Positions 44,701 to 59,700 of a stretch of DNA of 64,000 nucleotides are shown piece by piece; the stretch's first letter is position 1, and each line of letters opens with the position of its first letter. The notes beneath the pieces were generated by a model. The model was not told the DNA's origin and did no database searches. It was given only the letters and a program-made list of their open reading frames with translations. Location of the stretch: positions 434,001 to 498,000 of the forward strand of contig QPMI01000477.1 of assembly GCA_004431415.1 (NCBI GenBank), written 5' to 3'. Source of the DNA: Cyanophora paradoxa. Lineage: Eukaryota; Glaucocystophyceae; Cyanophorales; Cyanophoraceae. The position numbers were made by a program, and so were the translations under genes.

Positions 44701-47700
44701 GTTGGTCCACTGTGCCGACGCCGGGAGAGTAGTAGCCCGGCTCCGTCAGCAGAGGCTCGACCAACTTCGTCGTAGGGCAATAGTACTGTAGCGGGCAAGA
44801 TTTGCAGGCCGTAGATCCCAGTTGATCTGTGAACGCCAGGGATCGAGGGCGACGAAATGTTTTAACGCAAGGCCTAGATGGGTTGCGGCATCGCAAATGC
44901 CGCACCCTGGTAGCTTCCCTCGCCGCAGGGCGTAGGCTTTGTGAGGCCCTGGGACGGGCAGAAGTGCCCGCGATCGCAGAGGACCTGCGCATGTGCCGCC
45001 TCGCTCAGCGCCTACAAATCGCTTCCCTGACGATTCCGTCTTCGCGGACTGCGCAGGTGCACCTGCGCAAGTGCGCCGTCTTCGGCGTCCGTAGCAACAC
45101 AGTAGAAGCCCGCCTCGCAGAGCCCGCGGCCCTGAGTTCCGCCGAGTGCGATCAGAACCAAGGGCCGCGATCAACTATAGACAGAGGCGCCAGCACCGCA
45201 CCTGGGGGTTGTCCTGGCCCGCGGGGCACGACGCGCCACCGAAGCACGGCTGCGGCGAAAAGAAGTCCCCGAGGATCGTTTCGGCAAGGCCTGCGAAACC
45301 CGCTCAGGCATTCGGGCTAGGCCATGGCCATTCCAATTTCACGACGAACCGGTCCCAGCCTCGCAGTAGAATCCCGGCGGGCACAGCTTCGGGTAGCCGA
45401 ACGGCGGGGCTTTTACGAGATCGTAGGTGTCGATGGAGACGTTGAGAGCGTTGCACTGGAGTGGCTCCGGGCCTGCGTAGGGCCACTGCGAGGGCGGCGT
45501 GCCGCTCTGAACCTCACGGCGCGTTTGTTCGCAGGCGTCCGGAGGCAGTTCCACGATCCCGAGCGCGCTGTTGAGGGGGCCGAGCGCCGGCGCGCTCGAA
45601 TTGAACGCTATGCCGGTCTTTGTCCCTTGGTTGCAGATGAAGCCGGGCGGGCTGCAAAACGCTCAGCGGTCAAGGATCGCGAGCATCCAAGCGCCATGGC
45701 CGCGCACCAGATCTTCCCGAAGACGAGAGACTCTTGGTCGCAGAGCTCGCCGGCCGGGCAGATATCGGGCCAGACCATGCCCAACCGGGGACAAACGCCG
45801 CCCACGCGGCAAGGCCTGCGATTGTTGACTCGGGCGTCAGCAATGGGACTGCTTATGTTTAAGGTGAAGGCCCGCGGGATTGATATCGCACTTGCAGAAG
45901 GGTTGGCCGACTTCGTCCTGGTATGTCCCGGGAGGGCACTGCAAGAGCGCGAAAACGGTTTCTGGGAATGGATCCACGTTTGCGCTGCAAGTGTGCGTCA
46001 TGATCATGTGACAGACAGCGAAGTATAGCGGCGGCGTCCTGAAGCTAGGGCTACGCATGCATATGCACCCGGCATCTTGCAGATCGGACCACGTGCGGTT
46101 GCCCTCGACGCGAGTCGGGCAGAAGTGGCCCCGGGGACACGGCAGAATTGCGCCGGAGCGGCAGAACGAACCGGCGGGGCAGGCTTCGTACGTGAAGAAG
46201 ACCGCGCCGAGCAGGCCGGAGGCGAATTGGCGGCCGTTGTTCCTAGAAATTGAATGCGATATAAGGGCTTATCTTGAAGACATATCTTCGATTGAACATA
46301 GGCAACTTACGAGACAGAGAGGGGCACGGGCCCGTGCTCCTGCTGCGGCGGGGCGTGGCAGACGACAGCGCTGGAGTTCCGGTAGACGCCGGGCACGAGA
46401 GTCGTCCCAAACTGGCAAACCAGCTCCGAGGTGCGCACAAAGTTCCCACCTCGAACCAAGATGGGCGTGTACCCCGTGGTGAAGCTCGATTTGGGCTCCA
46501 GGGACACAACATACGGAACGGCTGCGCGGGGGTGAGTGCGATGTTCATTGTAACGCAGATCTAGAGATGGTATTTCAGCGTGCTCACGTTGCACGTCGAT
46601 GTCGAGAGCATATCGCAACGGGAATGCCGGCTCGGGGAACTCGTACCACGTGTAGATCGCTGAGGAGTTGGAATTCGTTGTTCTACTTGCGTTCGAGTAT
46701 CCGACGCTTTCGATATCGAGCTCTGATGTGGCGTTCGCCACGCAGTTTGTCGCCGGGCAATCCGTAGCGTTCTTCAGCTCGCGGCGACGATGGATTGAGG
46801 CGCCAGAAATAGTCCGCACGCTCCGCAGGTACGCCAACAACCCGTCCGCAAGATTGTTGTGGTTGAAGAACGAGGTAGTGCGGCGCGCGGTTGGCGATAA
46901 CAGCGTCGTCGTATTTGCAGCACGAAGACTTGCTGTCATATTCGCGTAGAAAGCAGCGGCCGCGGAGAGCAGACGTCCCCATGCGGCATTGGCGACGTCA
47001 TGCGCGGCAACGAGTTCGCCTCCGCCGATGGCGATGCGCATGTCGATCGTGCGCGCCTTGACGCGCGGGCCAGTCGCATCACCCAGGTCCACAGCGCGGA
47101 GCAGCGTCAGCGTCCGCGACACGTACTGCGGGCCGCAGCCCGCGGCCGACGCGTTCAGCGGTATCGATGGTGCGCCTTCGTAGGCCAAGGGTGCAGTCGC
47201 GTTGCAGGGCGTGCCGTCCCACAGTGCAAGAGCAGAGATGTCGAGTTCGGGTACTGTCATCCGAACGATGCTCGACTGTGCCGACTGCGCGAGGAAATTG
47301 AACATAAAAGAAGTTCAGCCGTACTGAATAAGGCGCACCAAAGCAGGGCTCAGGCATTCCGAGGTGCTGCCATCGAGAGGTGACATGCGGACAAAAACGC
47401 GCCCAAAATTGCAGCCGATGCCCGAATCCCCGTCATCGAAGCCAGATCCGCCAACGAGAACGGGCGTCCCGCCCGTCTCGGCCGACGCATTTACGTTCAC
47501 GCTCCAGGCGCTAATAGGGTTCAGCAGTCGCACGCGCGCGGAGCCCGCAGCTGCCGTCGACGTCGCTGTCGGGCCAGCGCCAGCCACGCGTACAGTCGCG
47601 GCCGTGTGCAGCGAGAGAAGGTCTCCATCGTTCAAGAGGGGAGTCTCGCACGCAGCAGCAGAGGTAGAGATCCATCTCGAGAATCCGGTTCGTCGTCCAT

Positions 47701-50700
47701 CGAAAACGCAGTCGACCGGGCCGCCTGTCGGCAGCATAGAGTCTCCCTTCACGATCAGCAACACTCCGCCGTTCTTCGGTACCCGTGGGGGCACGACGGA
47801 AAACGATTCCGAAATGCCTGCGGACGAAAGCTCGCGACGCGCAAATTAAACAGCGTCATTGATTCACAAAAGGAGTACCCCTGAATTCGAGCTGCGCCGC
47901 GCCCTGATAGACGACGCCATCGGCGACAAAGCCAATCGAAACGAAGCCGACGTGAGATGACGTGAGCAGCTGGCACTCCACAAGCGACCACGTCGGCGTA
48001 GCGAAACGCGTTAGAACCGACGGGGAGCGTCGGCTGTCGTCAAAGAGGCAATCCACAGATCGCGCCGCGAATATGTTGCGAGCGACAACGAGAACACTTG
48101 GAAGATCGGCGGTGAACTGAATTCCAGCGTCTCTCTGTGTACTTCCTGCACCGCGCGGCGCCCAGAACGAAGCCTCGTCTGCGAAGAGTCTCAGAGCGAA
48201 CTCCATTTGAAGCAAATTTAAATTTACGCAAAAGCACCGAAATAGGAGATTGGCAGGGGAGCCAGCGATGGGTCGGAGTACCCGAAAACAGAGGGGAAAA
48301 GGGAAGAGGGAGTACCCGGAGCGGCTGCCGGCATTAGACAGAAGCCCATGCGCCCGGACACAAAGATGCGACGCTCGACGTCGACACAAACGGAGAGCTC
48401 GGCATCGCCCGTTGACGACGAGATCGCGACCGCTGTACCGCCGGACGCGTCGACAGCAACGGATTCGGCAGGTGGGAGGCGCCGGGCCGCGCGGTCCCCT
48501 TCCAGAGAGGGGTTGGCGATGAGCGCAATTCTCACGCCCGTCTCGAGGGCGCGCGACTTGGCACTCTCCGACACAAAGACGGAGACGTCGGAGCTCGGCT
48601 CGCCTGCAGATATAGACTCTGCGTCTGTAGCGAACGTGTCCAGCACGCACAGAACAGCGGCGGTGGACACGACGCGCCCGAAGCCGGCGGTAGAGCTCGA
48701 GGCGCCGGCCCCGACCCAGCACGCCGCAGTCGGAACGGTCCAGTCCGCCACCGAAACCAGGACTGGAAGGCCGGCAAGGCGCGGCGCGGGGAAGAATCGC
48801 GCGCCGAGGAACTGAGGTGCGAAAACAGTCGAAGGCGGGTTCTCGAGAGCGCGCTCCGTTGCGGTTTTCTTCGGCCCTGCACGCAAGCTCAGCATATAAA
48901 ATTGAAAGACGCGCGGCTTTCATTTTGTGATAATATTGAGTACTGAATGGCGGCTATGGCTACAGCTATGAATGGCGAAGTCGGAATCATCTAGTGAACC
49001 AAAACCAGGAGCACCCTGAACAGTGAAGTTGAAAAGCACGCCGGCCGTGCCCAGCTGTGAAGCATCGTGCACGGCGATGGCGCCCGCAGCTGGCGGGAGG
49101 AACGGCGAGACACAGTCGAGCGTCGCAAAGCGGGTGGAGGCCGAGCTGACGCCGATCACCACGACCCCGCCACGCTCGGAGCCGCCGCCGGGCTTCCGAA
49201 ACGTCGGATACAGATCGGAAAGGCGGGGCGTCAACGACAACGGGGCACCTTGAATATGCACACGATGCGCGACCCCGGTGCGGTCGGCCTGGACGATGCA
49301 GCGACGAGGCGCGCGCCGCCTTCTTTTTGGAGCACGAGCTCTGTTTCGTTCAGATCGATGGGGTACGACGCGTTGCCGAGAGTGACATTTCCGGGAAGTC
49401 GCGCGACGCTCGGCTGCGGGACAGCCTGACCCGCGATGCGGAGGCCAGTTGCCTCCCAGGCCGTCTCTGCGGGCCGGGGGCCCAGAAAAACAATTCAACA
49501 TACGAAATGCGCATCACAAGTTCGAGCGAGGTTGCTTGATAAATTAGATGACGAAAGCACTGCGAACCGTAGAAGGACATCCGTCCCAGAGCGCTCAGAT
49601 GCAGGCCGTCAAACAAGTCCTCCACGCGAGGCGAGAGCTCGATAATGCCGAATCCGGATGAAATGGGAATGATTTCGGGGGTGCCAAGCTGCCGCGCGCC
49701 ATGAAGAGTAATGCGCCCGCCAGCCACTGGATCTCGAGTCAATTGCAACGGATCCGAACGTGGACACAATTATATAACGAAGCGGCGAGCGCACAGAGAT
49801 TATCTCCAAACACGAACGTCGCCGAGAAAGGAACGCCAACTGGCGGTACGATGGCGTGCAGACCTGGTGGAGCTGCAATCGCGCAGTAAGAAAGCATATA
49901 GAGAGACTATAAATATTTGAGCTTGCCGTTCACGCTGAGAGTGACAGAGTTGGGCACGCCGGCGAGAGAAACGTCCATCAGACGCGGAACGGCCGCGTTG
50001 CCTAGCGAGAAGGCGGAGCAGCGGAAGAGCTGCGCCAGGGGCCGCAGAGCCGGCGCCACGGTCTGGTTGAGGGCCCACGTTGCGTTAGTGGCTGCATTAC
50101 GGTCGGATGATGGGAGCTGTTCGACAACGGTGGAGGGCTGCCCGTCGATGAGGCAGCTGGGCGAACGAAACGCCGGCAAGTCCGTCGAAATTCCGGAGGC
50201 GACGACGACAAAGTCCTCCGAGTACCCCACAAACACTTCGCTCGGCACGAGGTTTGCGATTGCCCTGGCTCCCGAAACGACCGCGAGCTTGGCGGCCTCG
50301 CTGCAGGAGAGAATACTTTCTGTTAGACAACAACTTGCAAGCCGATGCTGGCGCCGAGATTTCAAAGACAAGTTGAGCGCACCATGAAGCTTCGATATTC
50401 TGAAGTTTGCAGACGGGATCGAGATCTGTGAGAGCCGGCGCGGGGCGATCGATGGCGTCTGCACAAATATTTAATGATGTTCGCGGGATTAATGTGAGCG
50501 GCCAGCAATGGAAATCATTTCGGAATCCAAAGTTGACTGCACCGTTGCGGGTAATGGTTGCCGCAGTAGGCTTCCAGTCGAGCCAGTTCGGCGTCAGCTC
50601 GTACCGCGAAACTCCTGGGAGCGAGGGGAAGCTAGCCGGCGCCGCGCTCGTTTCCCAGATTGCGAGGGCGCTGCTGAAGGTGTGCACGCGAACGGGGTCC

Positions 50701-53700
50701 GCGTCCTTCTCCAAGGCTGCGCGCATGATGCGAAGGGCGAGGACGCTGCCGGGTAGGAGGTCTCGGCCGACGCCGACGACCAGCGTCGAGCGCCGGAGAG
50801 GCCCGCTGCGAGGGAGGGACTCCACGATTCTCGCACCGTCTGCTGGCAGATTCAGCGAAATACAAATTACGTATACAGGTGAAAAAACGTTCAAGGTCCC
50901 ACCAGCGACAGAAAAACGTCGAAGGTGGAGCAAGCCTCGCACGGAATCCTCGACCGACACCCACACGAAGCCAGGGAGAAGGGAATCGGGCAAAGGACAG
51001 CTGGCCGCGTTCTGTACAATGCGGGCCGTCCCGTTGACGTTGTGGTTGATGTAGATGAGCTCGGCCTTCACGCGATTCTCTCTGTCGAAGCTGCACGAGA
51101 TCCGATCTATGACGCTGCCAATGTTAGGTGAACCGATGAGGAGTCTTCCCGTGGCCGGCTGCAGCGTCGAACTCCCATCCACATGGAAGACGGCGAGGCC
51201 TCGGTCAATCATGTCTAACAAGCCCTCAGTGCTGCGCAAGAGGGGTTCGCACGTGTGAATATGTACAATTAATAAGGGGTTCGCCGAGCTAAAACAAAAA
51301 TCTTTCGAAAAATGCGCACTCTGAGCCTCTTTCAGCATTGGCATTGAGAGTGTCAGAAGGCGAAGGCAGCAGCGTGATTGCCTGACGAAGAAATGAACAG
51401 GTATGAAAGGACTGAAAGGCGCACTGCGGCAGCTTACGGACCGCAGAGCCGGAGGCAAAAGCTGTGATAATTGAGCCGGGGGGGGCCAAGCGAACCGCGA
51501 CCGCCTCCGGGATGCCATTCGTGCTGACTGTACGAGCCGCGTACTTTATGCATGCACGTCAGGAAAATTATTCAAAAAACATTCGCATAGGTGAACTAGT
51601 AATATGACGCGCACAATGTCGCAGACGACGAAGGCGGAAGATAAAAGACGGCCGCGGTTTGCGGGTGAGCGCCCGATCGAGCAGCCGGCGCCTGAAACGC
51701 CTTCCACGAAGCCGAACCCTCGTACAAGTACCACAGACGGTTCCAACTCCATGATTGTTGTAGGGAATGCAGACTCTAAAGCCCCGGGTTCTGCACGATT
51801 GAAATTGGCGATTGACCAGATCCAAAGATTGACCAAGGATGCGTATTCGCATGTCCAAAGATAGCTATTTACATGATTATATGCAAACCAAACGGACCCA
51901 CGAACTCGACCATGCCAGTGTTGATCGATGCGACGCCCGCGATGGCTGTGCGGACCCACGCGAACCCTGCCGGCGGACCTGCGACTGTGCATCGCAGCAC
52001 TCGAAGCGCCCGGCTGCCGCCCACGATCACAGCAGGCACGCTCCGGCCGTTGTGAAGCAGACACGTCGCTTCCTCCGATAGGACCACTGACGAGTGGATC
52101 GAGCCGCGTGTGCCTGGCGCATCGAAGCCGTCAACAGCAAAGTGCACTGCGACAGCGCCGCGAGCGCCATCGTCTTGCATGACGGAATCGGCATCCGGCG
52201 CCGCCCATGGAACCACCTCCGTCAGGCTGGAGACAACTTGCGAAGCACCTGCAGGGCCCGCGGCAGCGGACCCGAGAGTGTGAATGATCGATGGCGCACA
52301 GGCGCTGCAGTTTGCCAGATCCAAATAACGACATCTGGTGAAAGGGGACGCACCTCGATACCACAACAGCGCAGACGAGGCGTCAGCAGCAAGTGCGGTT
52401 CCAGCAGCGCCCACCTCGATCGGCTCCACGCCCGGCGGGCGTGCGGGCAGCGTGCAGACCCCAATGGCTCCGGAGACCCACACTTTTGCTCGCACGAAAC
52501 ACACGACGGTTGTTGCACCAGGCCGCTGCGGCATCTGAATAGCCACGTGCTCCCCACCATGTGTTGAAGCGGCAAACGGTGAGGCTGGCACCAGTGGCGA
52601 CCCAACATCTGAGAGACGAAGGCGTTGTCAGAAGAACGATCATAATCTGGCCAAACGTGCACGTACCTGCAGCAGCGAAAACGCCAGCATCAAGATACGT
52701 CACGCCGTCCGCAGACACCGCGAGCGTGAAACTTGTCGTGGCGTTCAGCCGCGGAACGCTCGTCACCTCGCACAGCAGCAGCGCCGAGCTCAGCGCCCGC
52801 CCTGGCGCAGCCGGTACGAAGGGCGACCCTCGGCACCAAACACCACCACTCGCCGCCGTCCAGTCTCGAACCGGAATGACAAGCCATGAGCCGGACTCCA
52901 ACGGTCCCTCTGCAGGCGAGGGGCCGCCCACGGCAGGCTCGAAAACCCACACGAGCGCTGCCGTGCCCTCAACTGATGCCAGAGCTGCCGGTCCGCTTGG
53001 CCGCGCAAATGCTGCATCCAATCGCAAACCGTGCATCAGACCACCCGAAAAGGCAAGGCCACGACGGCGGTCTTCTGCACCTTGCGTGAGCAGCGGAAAG
53101 ACATCGCTCGGATGACCCGGATGCCACGCCTCGCCCGCCGAAATCAGCTGCCGTGCCGCCGCGTGGGCCGGGAGCACGCATGAAAGCGATGTGCCCAGCG
53201 TGCTATCGGAGCTTGACCGCAGCGCATGCACAACCACCACAGAAGCCGATGATGAGCGCAGTGCGCACACCAGCTGCACTGACGCCACAGAGCCTGGCCC
53301 TGAAGCTGTCACGAGGGCGCCCCCCGTCTCCGCTAGAGATGTTGTCAGCGCGCCGGCCCCAGGCAGAGCGCTCGAGTTGTCCAAGGCGCTCCTATCGCCG
53401 TTGCGAATGGCGATCCCGGCTCCGGAGAGCGCGTTGGCTTTCTCAGCGCCAAGCTCCACGCCTCCTGCAATAACCAGCTCCGTCGCCTTCCAACCCGCCG
53501 CTGAGAAGAGGTCAGTCAGAGACCATTCACCAAGCGCCAATATAACCGTAACCAAGATCAGCATGCGCACTGCGCGGCTCAAGCAGACCCGTTGCGTCCA
53601 GTGCAAGCCAGTCCTCGCCAAACGCTGCAGCTGCACCTGCTGTCGGCGGTGCAAGCTCCACAAACGCCAGCGCTGACGATGCGACCGCAGCCATTGACGG

Positions 53701-56700
53701 CCCCAGCACCATGCTGTCCTGATGCGTGTACGCGACAGCCCGCTCCCCAATCGTGCCCAGATTGCGGCCCCGAAACACGACAAGCGCGAAAGGCCCCGCC
53801 GCCATGGGAGCGACGCCGGACACGAAAGCAGGCTCTGCTCGCGTCTCAGACGACGGCCACAGAGATCGCTCACAGAGGGCACGTGGAAAACACGAGATCG
53901 CACCGGTAACCGCGACCGTTGCAGATGGCCCTGCCGCGCCCCCGAGCGCCAACGCCACAAAGCCTGCAACAGACCGCACCGGCTGCACAGATGCCCGAAA
54001 CGAGCCCGCGACCGTCCCAATACTGCAGCGCACGACGTGCAAGTCCAGCGATCCTGAACCCGATGGCGCCTGCACCGTGGCCAATTCCACTGCGTTGCCA
54101 TCTACAACGCAGTGTGTCGCTGCTGAAAGGCTCGCGACTGCCACGGATGTCCCTGTCGCAAGCATCGAGACGCGAGTTGCCATAGGCAGAGGCAGCGGGC
54201 CCGCTGGTGCGGACGCAAAGGTGAACGGAAGCGAGCCGCCGACAGCTGCAGCTGGCTCCGCCTCCCAAGCGACCTCAACGGCTGCTGTCCCCAGCGCCAC
54301 CTGCCCGAGCGGGACAACCTCGTCTACGCTGACAAGAAGTCGCATTGCCTGGCTGGTCGCGCGCCAGTCCGCGGTGGTCGTCCATGCTGGCGGCGGGACC
54401 TCGCACAGCAATGCCGCGGACGACAAGCCGCGCGACCTGAGCCCCTGAAGACCGCCGACGTTGCATTGCAGGTGCGCTTCTCCGGTGGGAAGGCCAGCGG
54501 ATTCCAGGACGACGAGTGTGCTCTCGCTCAGAGGCACCAACGAGGGCACTGCTCTTGAGATGGCGCCTGGTTCTGCGGACTGCATGAGCATCGCCACCAT
54601 CGTCCAGGCACGAGCAGACAGCATGTGAGGCCCATTGACACTCACCGCGCAAGGCCACCTGCAGCAATGCCGGCAGCTGCACGCCATCCACATTGACAAA
54701 CACGGCGACAAAGCCGGCGGGCTGGCCCATGATCGAGCACGAGAACAACGCCCGCGTCATTGCACCACTGCCTCCCAAGTCCGAGCGTGTTGCTGGCACG
54801 CTTCGCCCACCTGCTCCAAACCGACACACTGCCCGCGACCCGCTCGTTGAGAGCACGAACGTGACGGCGCTCCTGCCGGCATCCCTATCCATCTCTGCTG
54901 GCAGGACGAGCGATGATGATACCGCGACAGGAGTTGCAGTCGTGCGGCCGGCTAGCGCTGCGAGGGCGGAATGAAGTCAGCCCCCCATTACAAGAACTTC
55001 ACGCTAGACTTGAATGGGCCCGTGCGCACCAGGTTGCAGGTACGAGATGCGTGTTGGCACCAGCGACGGGTTTGTGGCACCCCCCACAATCACGGAAACG
55101 TCGTCGTGCAGCGCCGCCCGAGCCGGCAGCACACACCCGTCACTCCAGCCCGCCACGACCACTTTCGAGCCGACGATGCAGCCGATGGAGCCCGCGAGTG
55201 GTCGCGGCCGCCCAGTCAGAGACAGTATTGAGCCCCCGAGACCGCTCGCTGCGCTGCCGGCGGGGCTAAGATCCGGAGCCTGCACCCACGTGAACAGGAG
55301 CGACGACGACGATGATGCGGTCACATCTCCAGAGGAAGTCGTCATGCTCGCCGCAAGGCGCACTGATACAACGCCTGCCTCGTAATCACCCGCCAGCACC
55401 TCACAGAACACCGCCGCCGTTGAAAGAACGCGACCACGGGAAGAGAGCCGCCCGCCACCATTCGCGCCGGGGATGGAGCAGTGCACTGTCGGCGCCGTCC
55501 AATGCCTCGCATCTAGCATAACCCAACTGTCAAGCCCGAGATGGCCCTCCACTGGCGTGGCGGCGAGCACTGCGGCGTCAGCTGCAGCTGTTGAAATGGA
55601 CGTAGTTGTCGAGATGGCTGTCGTTTGCGGAATCGAGTCCTTGACGATCGCATCCGTTACGAACTCTGCACTGGATCCGAAAATCCCTGCCAGCAGCAGC
55701 ACCGTCCCTGGCCGGCGCGCCGGCTGCAGGCAGGTCACGGTCGGCGTCGACCGGGGATCCTCCGGCTGCGCCATCACCACGATGGCCGACCGTGACGACG
55801 ACACGAAGATGCAATGCACTGCGGCCAGGGGCGGGGCCGCCCCGCCGGCGACGCCCGAAACCTCCAGCAACATCCCCCCAGCGAAGTTGAGCTCCAGCGG
55901 CCCACCCGCAACTGCCGTCGTAGAGCTGTTCTCAACGGATCCGCCCGTGCTCGCTCGTAGCACAGAGATCGATGCGACCGTCCACGGGGCATCGCTGAAG
56001 TACTGCAGCCGACCTGCGCCATCCAGCAGCCCTCCGCCAGAGATCTCGCTTGCCAGCCGATCGCGAAGCGAAAGCAGCTCGCCCACTGCGAACGACGTCG
56101 ACAGCACCCGCAGCGGCGACGGCGCTAGCACAGCACTTGTCGACACCGACAGCCACACCTCCCCAGCGAAGCTTGCCCCGTGCACTCCCACCAAGCTGAA
56201 CGGGAGCCCGACCGCGGGCTCCACCGAGTGCAGGCGCGGGGGCTCTGCTTCGGCTGTCAGAACAGCGAACGCGAGCTGCTGGATCAAAGGATAAGAAGCG
56301 AACGCAGACCTAGCAGCTCCACAACGACTGAGCCAACGAATGCAGAGACCGAGACCGAAGCGAAGCCGATCACAGCTCGCGGCTCGCCCAGCGACAACAG
56401 GCACGAAATCGCCACGCCAATCACGCCCGGGTTGCTACTGACGTCGACGGTCGTTCCGGCTGACGTCGTCGGTATACCGTCCACGATGCAGGCTGGAAGC
56501 AAGCCGGACTGGTTTCCGAAAGGGAACGACAATTCACTATAGCCAGGCGACGACACAACGGTAATCCGCGGCGCGTTCAGATAGATGGTCGAGCGGGATG
56601 GAGCAACCAGCGCCGGCAGAAAAGCCTCGGGGCCGGCCTCCACGATGCATTTGACGAGGCGCACGTCGTCGCTTGGAGCCCCGAGCGCGAAGCTCGTGCT

Positions 56701-59700
56701 CCAGACGCACACGCCGTCGTCGCTCTCCTCGCATCCGCTGCCATCAGTGGGCCTCCAGCACAACGAAGACTCGACCGGGGGAACGCCTGCATGCGCGTGC
56801 TTGGCAGAGTAAAGATCACAGGCAAATACGCAAGCTCACGCACCAGCAATGTCGACGAGGGCGTCCTGTGAGGTGAAGCTCGCTCCGTCGGCGCTCAACT
56901 GCACAGCGTATGCACCAGCGCTGCTCGCGACTTCCACTACAGCAGCGCCACTGCTCAGAAGCCGCGCGTGATATCCGGCGCCCAGGGCCGCCGTTGCACC
57001 AAACCGCGGAACGAGCCGGATCAGCGAGACCGTGCCCGGGAGCATGTCTCGTCCGGCGAGCAACAGCAGCGAGCCCGTTGCCTCGCCGCCGCCAGCAGAC
57101 AGAGTGCGTGGCAGCGCGGCCAAGACAGCTGCCGGGCTGTGGAGCGGCACGTCCACGGCTCCGAGCTGCCCAGAGAGGCTCTCGACAAGACGGACGTGTG
57201 CGACGCCAGCCTCAGCTCCCGCCGGAAGACTGCATCGCACAGCGGATTTCGACGCGAAATCGACGGCGTTGACTGCCGCCGGAGACACAGGGACGGCAGC
57301 AGCGCGGGCTCCGCCGAACTGGCACCACAGCTGGCCCTGCTCCTGCCGCGCCGCCAGGCCCGCGCCCGCTGCCACCACGAACGGACTGCTGCTCAGTGCG
57401 AGACCATTTGAAATCGGTCTGTTCGCGTGCCAAACCAGGCCGGCGCCGAGCGCTGTCGAGGCCGGTCCTGCGTGCAGAAAACATCAAGTATGTAATTGCA
57501 ACAAAAAGCTCGAATTGCATTAATATTCTGCCCACCTGGCGAGGCGAGAGAGAGGGGCGAAGAAACGAACTCCTCGCCAGCCAGGCCGATCTCCAGGAGC
57601 GCCGGTGCGGCAGACCCAACAGGCAACGTGGGAAGTAGTGCCGAAAGAGTAACTCCGGACGAGGACGGAATTCGAAGAGCGGTTTCACTCAATGCCAGAA
57701 CTAAATCACGGTTGATGCGCCCCACGAGGGATGACGCCATCCTCCCGAATTGATCGGCGGGGAAAGTGACGACAATGGAAGCACCCGCTGGATCATCGGA
57801 CGCCATGACCATGGCCGATGCGGACGACAGTCGCAGCTGCAACGGCGACATAACGCTGCCCGGAGTCGCCATGCGTGCTTGATCCATCGTTCCAGCTGCT
57901 TGTCCTTTGGCGGGTTCTATTATACGGATGATGGGATCAGACAATCAATGAATGAAAGGGAAGGTGCAGCGAAAAAGCGATCGCGATTTTGTGAATGAAA
58001 CGTTGACGGACCAACAAATTGAACCATGCCAGTGTTGATCGATGCGACGCCCGCGATGGCTGTGCGGACCCACGCGAACCCTGCCGGCGGACCTGCGACT
58101 GTGCATCGCAGCACTCGAAGCGCCCGGCTGCCGCCCACGATCACAGCAGGCACGCTCCGGTCGTTGTGAAGCAGACACGTCGCTTCCTCCGATAGGACCA
58201 CTGACGAGTGGATCGAGCCGCGTGTGCCTGGCGCATCGAAGCCGTCAACAGCAAAGTGCACTGCGACAGCGCCGCGAGCGCCATCGTCTTGCATGACGGA
58301 ATCGGCATCCGGCGCCGCCCATGGAACCACCTCCGTCAGGCTGGAGACAACTTGCGAAGCACCTGCAGGGCCCGCGGCAGCGGACCCGAGAGTGTGAATG
58401 ATCGATGGTGCACAGGCGCTGCAGTTTGCCAGATCCAAATAGCGACATCTGGTGAAAGGGGACGCACCTCGATACCACAACAGCGCAGACGAGGCGTCAG
58501 CAGCAAGTGCGGTTCCAGCAGCGCCCACCTCGATCGGCTCCACGCCCGGCGGGCGTGCGGGCAGCGTGCAGACCCCGCTGGCTCCGGAGACCCACACTTT
58601 TGCTCGCACGAAACACACGACGGTTGTTGCACCAGGCCGCTGCGGCATCTGAATAGCCACGTGCTCCCCACCATGTGTTGAAGCGGCAAACGGTGAGGCT
58701 GGCACCAGTGGCGACCCAACATCTGAGAGACGAAGGCGTTGTCAGAAGAACGATCATAATCTGGCCAAACGTGCACGTACCTGCAGCAGCGAAAACGCCA
58801 GCATCAAGATACGTCACGCCGTCCGCAGACACCGCGAGCGTGAAGCTTGTCGTGGCGTTCAGCCGCGGAACGCTCGTCACCTCGCACAGCAGCAGCGCCG
58901 AGCTCAGCGCCCGCCCTGGCGCAGCCGGTACGAAGGGCGACCCTCGGCACCAAACACCACCACTCGCCGCCGTCCAGTCTCGAACCGGAATGACAAGCCA
59001 TGAGCCGGACTCCAACGGTCCCTCTGCAGGCGAGGGGCCGCCACGGCAGGCTCGAAAACCCACACGAGCGCTGCCGTGCCCTCAACTGATGCCAGAGCTG
59101 CCGGTCCGCTTGGCCGCGCAAATGCTGCATCCAATCGCAAACCGTGCATCAGACCACCCGAAAAGGCAAGGCCACGACGGCGGTCTTCTGCACCTTGCGT
59201 GAGCAGCGGAAAGACATCGCTCGGATGACCCGGATGCCACGCCTCGCCCGCCGAAATCAGCTGCCGTGCCGCCGCGCGGGCCGGGAGCACGCATGAAAGC
59301 GATGTGCCCAGCGTGCTGTCGGAGCTTGACCGCAGCGCATGCACAACCACCACAGAAGCCGATGATGAGCGCAGTGCGCACACCAGCTGCACTGACGCCA
59401 CAGAGCCTGGCCCTGAAGCGGTCACGAGGGCGCCCCCCGTCTCCGCTAGAGATGTTGTCAGCGCGCCGGCCCCAGGCAGAGCGCTCGAGTTGTCCAAGGC
59501 GCTGCTATCGCCGTTGCGAATGACGATCCCGGCTCCGGAGAGCGCGTTGGCTTTCTCAACGCCAAGCTCCACGCCTCCTGCAATAACCAGCTCCGTCGCC
59601 TTCCAACCCGCCGCTGAGGAGAGGTCAGTCAGAGACCATTCACCAAGCGCCAATATAACCGTAACCAAGATCAGCGTGCGCACTGCGCGGCTCAAGCAGA

